A stretch of 64,000 nt of DNA from Thioclava pacifica DSM 10166 (GTDB lineage Bacteria; Pseudomonadota; Alphaproteobacteria; Rhodobacterales; Rhodobacteraceae), in contig NZ_AUND01000004.1 of NCBI RefSeq assembly GCF_000714535.1, positions 1 through 64,000 on the forward strand. Reading direction: 5' to 3'. The stretch's first letter is position 1, and the number at the start of each line of letters is the position of its first letter. The translations under genes were made by a program, and so were the position numbers. The notes under the pieces are model-generated. The model made no database searches and had not been told where the DNA came from. It saw only the letters and a program-made list of their open reading frames with translations. This document shows, piece by piece, positions 62,367-64,000 of the stretch.

Positions 62367-63152
62367 TCAGTCGAGATCGCGGAAGATGTTTTCTTCCTCG
62401 GCGAACTCGATCTGTTCATTGGCGACGGTGCCCTCGTTGATGTCACGGATCTCGACTTTGCCATCGGTGCCGCCGATGATGACCTTGTCGCAGATGTCGA
62501 TGAACAGCCCGTTCTCGACCACGCCGGGGATCTGGTTGAGAACCAGTGCCAGCTGGCGCGGATTGCCGATGCGGTTGAGATGCAGGTCGACGATGTAATT
62601 GCCCTCATCGGTGATGAAGGGCTGCTCGCCATTGAGGCGCAGCGAAGTCTGGCGGCCCAGAACATCCATCGAATCGAGCAGTTCCTCGATCAGCGCGCGG
62701 GTCACCTGCCAGCCGAAAGGCACGACCTCGACGGGGAGCGGGAAGGCGCCCAGATGGTTCACTTCCTTGGAGGCATCGGTGATCACCACCATCTGATCCG
62801 AGGCGGTGGCCACGATCTTCTCCATCAGATGCGCGCCGCCGCCGCCCTTGATCAGGTTCAGGTCGGGGTCGAACTCGTCGGCGCCGTCGATCGTGATATC
62901 GAGCCATTTCGCCTCGTCGAGCGTCACCACCTCGATACCCACCTGGCGGGCGAGATCGGCGGTGCGGGTCGAGGTCGGCACGCCGATCAGCTTGAGGTTT
63001 TCCTCGCGGACGCGTTCGCCCAGGCAACGCACCATCCAGGCGGCGGTCGAGCCGGTGCCGAGGCCCACGCGCATCCCGTCCTCGATGAGGTCAACGGCAC
63101 AGCGGGCAGCGGCGAATTTCGCCTTGTCGATCGGGGAGAGGTCGGCAGCCAT
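62367..63152 (-). CDS. rpiA: Ribose-5-phosphate isomerase A
   Basis: A 261-residue enzyme interconverting ribose-5-phosphate and ribulose-5-phosphate. Motifs GLGTGSTAAWMV near residue 30, DGADEFDPDLNLIKGGG near 90 and KEVNHLGAFPLPVEVVPFG. It probably starts the transcript that continues into gor and perhaps hflKC. Confidence 0.96.
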   Translation of the reverse strand: MAADLSPIDKAKFAAARCAVDLIEDGMRVGLGTGSTAAWMVRCLGERVREENLKLIGVPTSTRTADLARQVGIEVVTLDEAKWLDITIDGADEFDPDLNLIKGGGGAHLMEKIVATASDQMVVITDASKEVNHLGAFPLPVEVVPFGWQVTRALIEELLDSMDVLGRQTSLRLNGEQPFITDEGNYIVDLHLNRIGNPRQLALVLNQIPGVVENGLFIDICDKVIIGGTDGKVEIRDINEGTVANEQIEFAEEENIFRDLD

Positions 63153-63293
63153 CGGTCACTCCATGAAGCAGCTTTTCGCGATGGTTATAGGCAATCGTGC
63201 GCGGGGGTGCGAGGGGCTTTCTGGCCCGCGGCGCCTCTGTGTCGCAGATGGGGCGCGGCTCGGGGCGGCGCGTAGGCGCCACGACACGATCGC

Positions 63294-63995
63294 TCAGCTT
63301 GCGAGAAACCGTGCCATTCCACCGGGGCGCTGGGGTGTGGGGCGCGGCAGGAAACGGTCGGGGGGCGTAGTCTGTCCGAAGTTGGCGCGCGGATCAGTCC
63401 CGCTTTCGGCGGCTTGCATACCGGTGTTGTCATCCCTGGGTGACGGAGGCGACGCCGCCCCCGCCAAACCCGTTTGGCCGATCTCTCCCGCCCGCAGGCT
63501 CTCGATGCGCAGCCCTTCGGCAAAGATGATCTCGGTTCGTTTGAAGTGCAGTTGCCACCAGATCTGCGGCGTCCGATCCGCGCGGGTGACGCCGGGGCGG
63601 TCGAGCAGATCACCGACCGCGATGCGAATCTCGCGCCCGAGACGCGCCCCGCGATCGGCCTGCACCACGAGGCGCTGACGGGCCGACAGGGTGAGCGCGC
63701 ACTCATTGCCGAGCGCACCCGCTGCGACATGGATCGCCGTGCCGTCCGCCTGGGGTACAGGGGTCGCCCGGATCAGCTCGCGATAGCCGTGATCCGCGGT
63801 CAGAAGGCGCATGCCCGGCTGCAAATCCTCAACAGCGCAGGGACCTGCCTTGGTCGCGACCCGCGTGCCGCAGGCAATCCCCCCGCTCCCGACCATCGCG
63901 GCGGGATCGGGACGGTCGGATGCAACACGCGCCTGCGGGGGGATGCACACGGCATCGCCCGTCCAGCTCTCTTCGCGCGTCCCCCAGACATCCAT
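63294..63995 (-). CDS. Hint-domain protein (possibly extending past the window)
   Basis: At least 233 residues. A Hint (hedgehog/intein-like) domain spans about residues 40-170: IACGTRVATKAGPCAVEDLQPG starts it with the expected Cys region, then LTLSARQRLVVQ. The remaining C-terminal part is Arg/Pro-rich and not assigned. The ATG at 63995 and a GTG at 63998 lie at the edge, so the true start may be beyond the window. Such proteins are common in Rhodobacterales; self-splicing has not been shown for them. Confidence 0.75.
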   Translation of the reverse strand: MDVWGTREESWTGDAVCIPPQARVASDRPDPAAMVGSGGIACGTRVATKAGPCAVEDLQPGMRLLTADHGYRELIRATPVPQADGTAIHVAAGALGNECALTLSARQRLVVQADRGARLGREIRIAVGDLLDRPGVTRADRTPQIWWQLHFKRTEIIFAEGLRIESLRAGEIGQTGLAGAASPPSPRDDNTGMQAAESGTDPRANFGQTTPPDRFLPRPTPQRPGGMARFLAS

Positions 63996-64000
63996 CACAG

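Overview
The window is GC-rich, densely coded DNA from an alphaproteobacterium, almost certainly order Rhodobacterales (Rhodobacteraceae; a Thioclava-like genus is possible but cannot be settled here). The reasons are the zwf-pgl-pgi operon, a cobalamin-dependent class II ribonucleotide reductase, the rpiA-gor-hflKC-DUF2065-degP block, and several small families typical of that group (DUF1489, DUF2478, DUF6525, Hint-domain protein). No rRNA, tRNA or CRISPR array was seen, and the only insertion-sequence trace is a decayed IS5-type transposase fragment near 42.4 kb.

Layout. 0-5 kb: a DUF2478 protein, then zwf-pgl-pgi behind a perfect LacI-type palindrome. 5-9 kb: nrdJ and a Lon-like AAA ATPase. 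9-14 kb: an accessory stretch with a beta-lactamase-fold hydrolase translationally coupled to an outer-membrane porin, a divergent winged-helix regulator, and small proteins in less GC-rich DNA. 14-19 kb: a LysR regulator divergent from dabB-dabA (inorganic-carbon uptake), then a secreted fasciclin protein. 19.7-22.5 kb: CIA30 protein, a frameshifted MFS gene, a DCC-family protein and tiny genes. 22.5-26.5 kb: a Fur/Mur-type regulator divergent from a manganese/iron ABC operon (sitABCD) with inverted repeats in the shared promoter region. 27-33 kb: a membrane-anchored ClpP-like protein, a complete CpI-type [FeFe]-hydrogenase with an extra NTF2-like tail, a PLP decarboxylase and a winged-helix/hydrolase fusion.

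33.4-41.3 kb is a nine-gene leftward operon: ABC transporter (ATPase, Tat-type binding protein, permease), OsmC-like protein, acyl-CoA-dehydrogenase-like flavoprotein, rhodanese, cyanase, ferredoxin reductase and ferredoxin, with a divergent TetR regulator. The combination of sulfur transfer, flavin oxidation, a dedicated electron chain and cyanase suggests uptake and breakdown of a compound that yields both sulfur and cyanate, thiocyanate being the simplest candidate. 42-50 kb holds a methyltransferase, a racemase-fold/M24 peptidase pair, an MFS exporter and a MacAB-type efflux system. 50-57 kb is mostly housekeeping (guanine deaminase, MgtE, folate one-carbon enzymes, ferredoxin). 57-63 kb is the leftward rpiA-gor-hflK-hflC-DUF2065-degP series, and the right edge has a Hint-domain protein.

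The two most interesting items are the [FeFe]-hydrogenase (an unusual enzyme for this lineage, with all cluster ligands intact and no maturase in the window) and the cyanase/rhodanese/flavoprotein operon.
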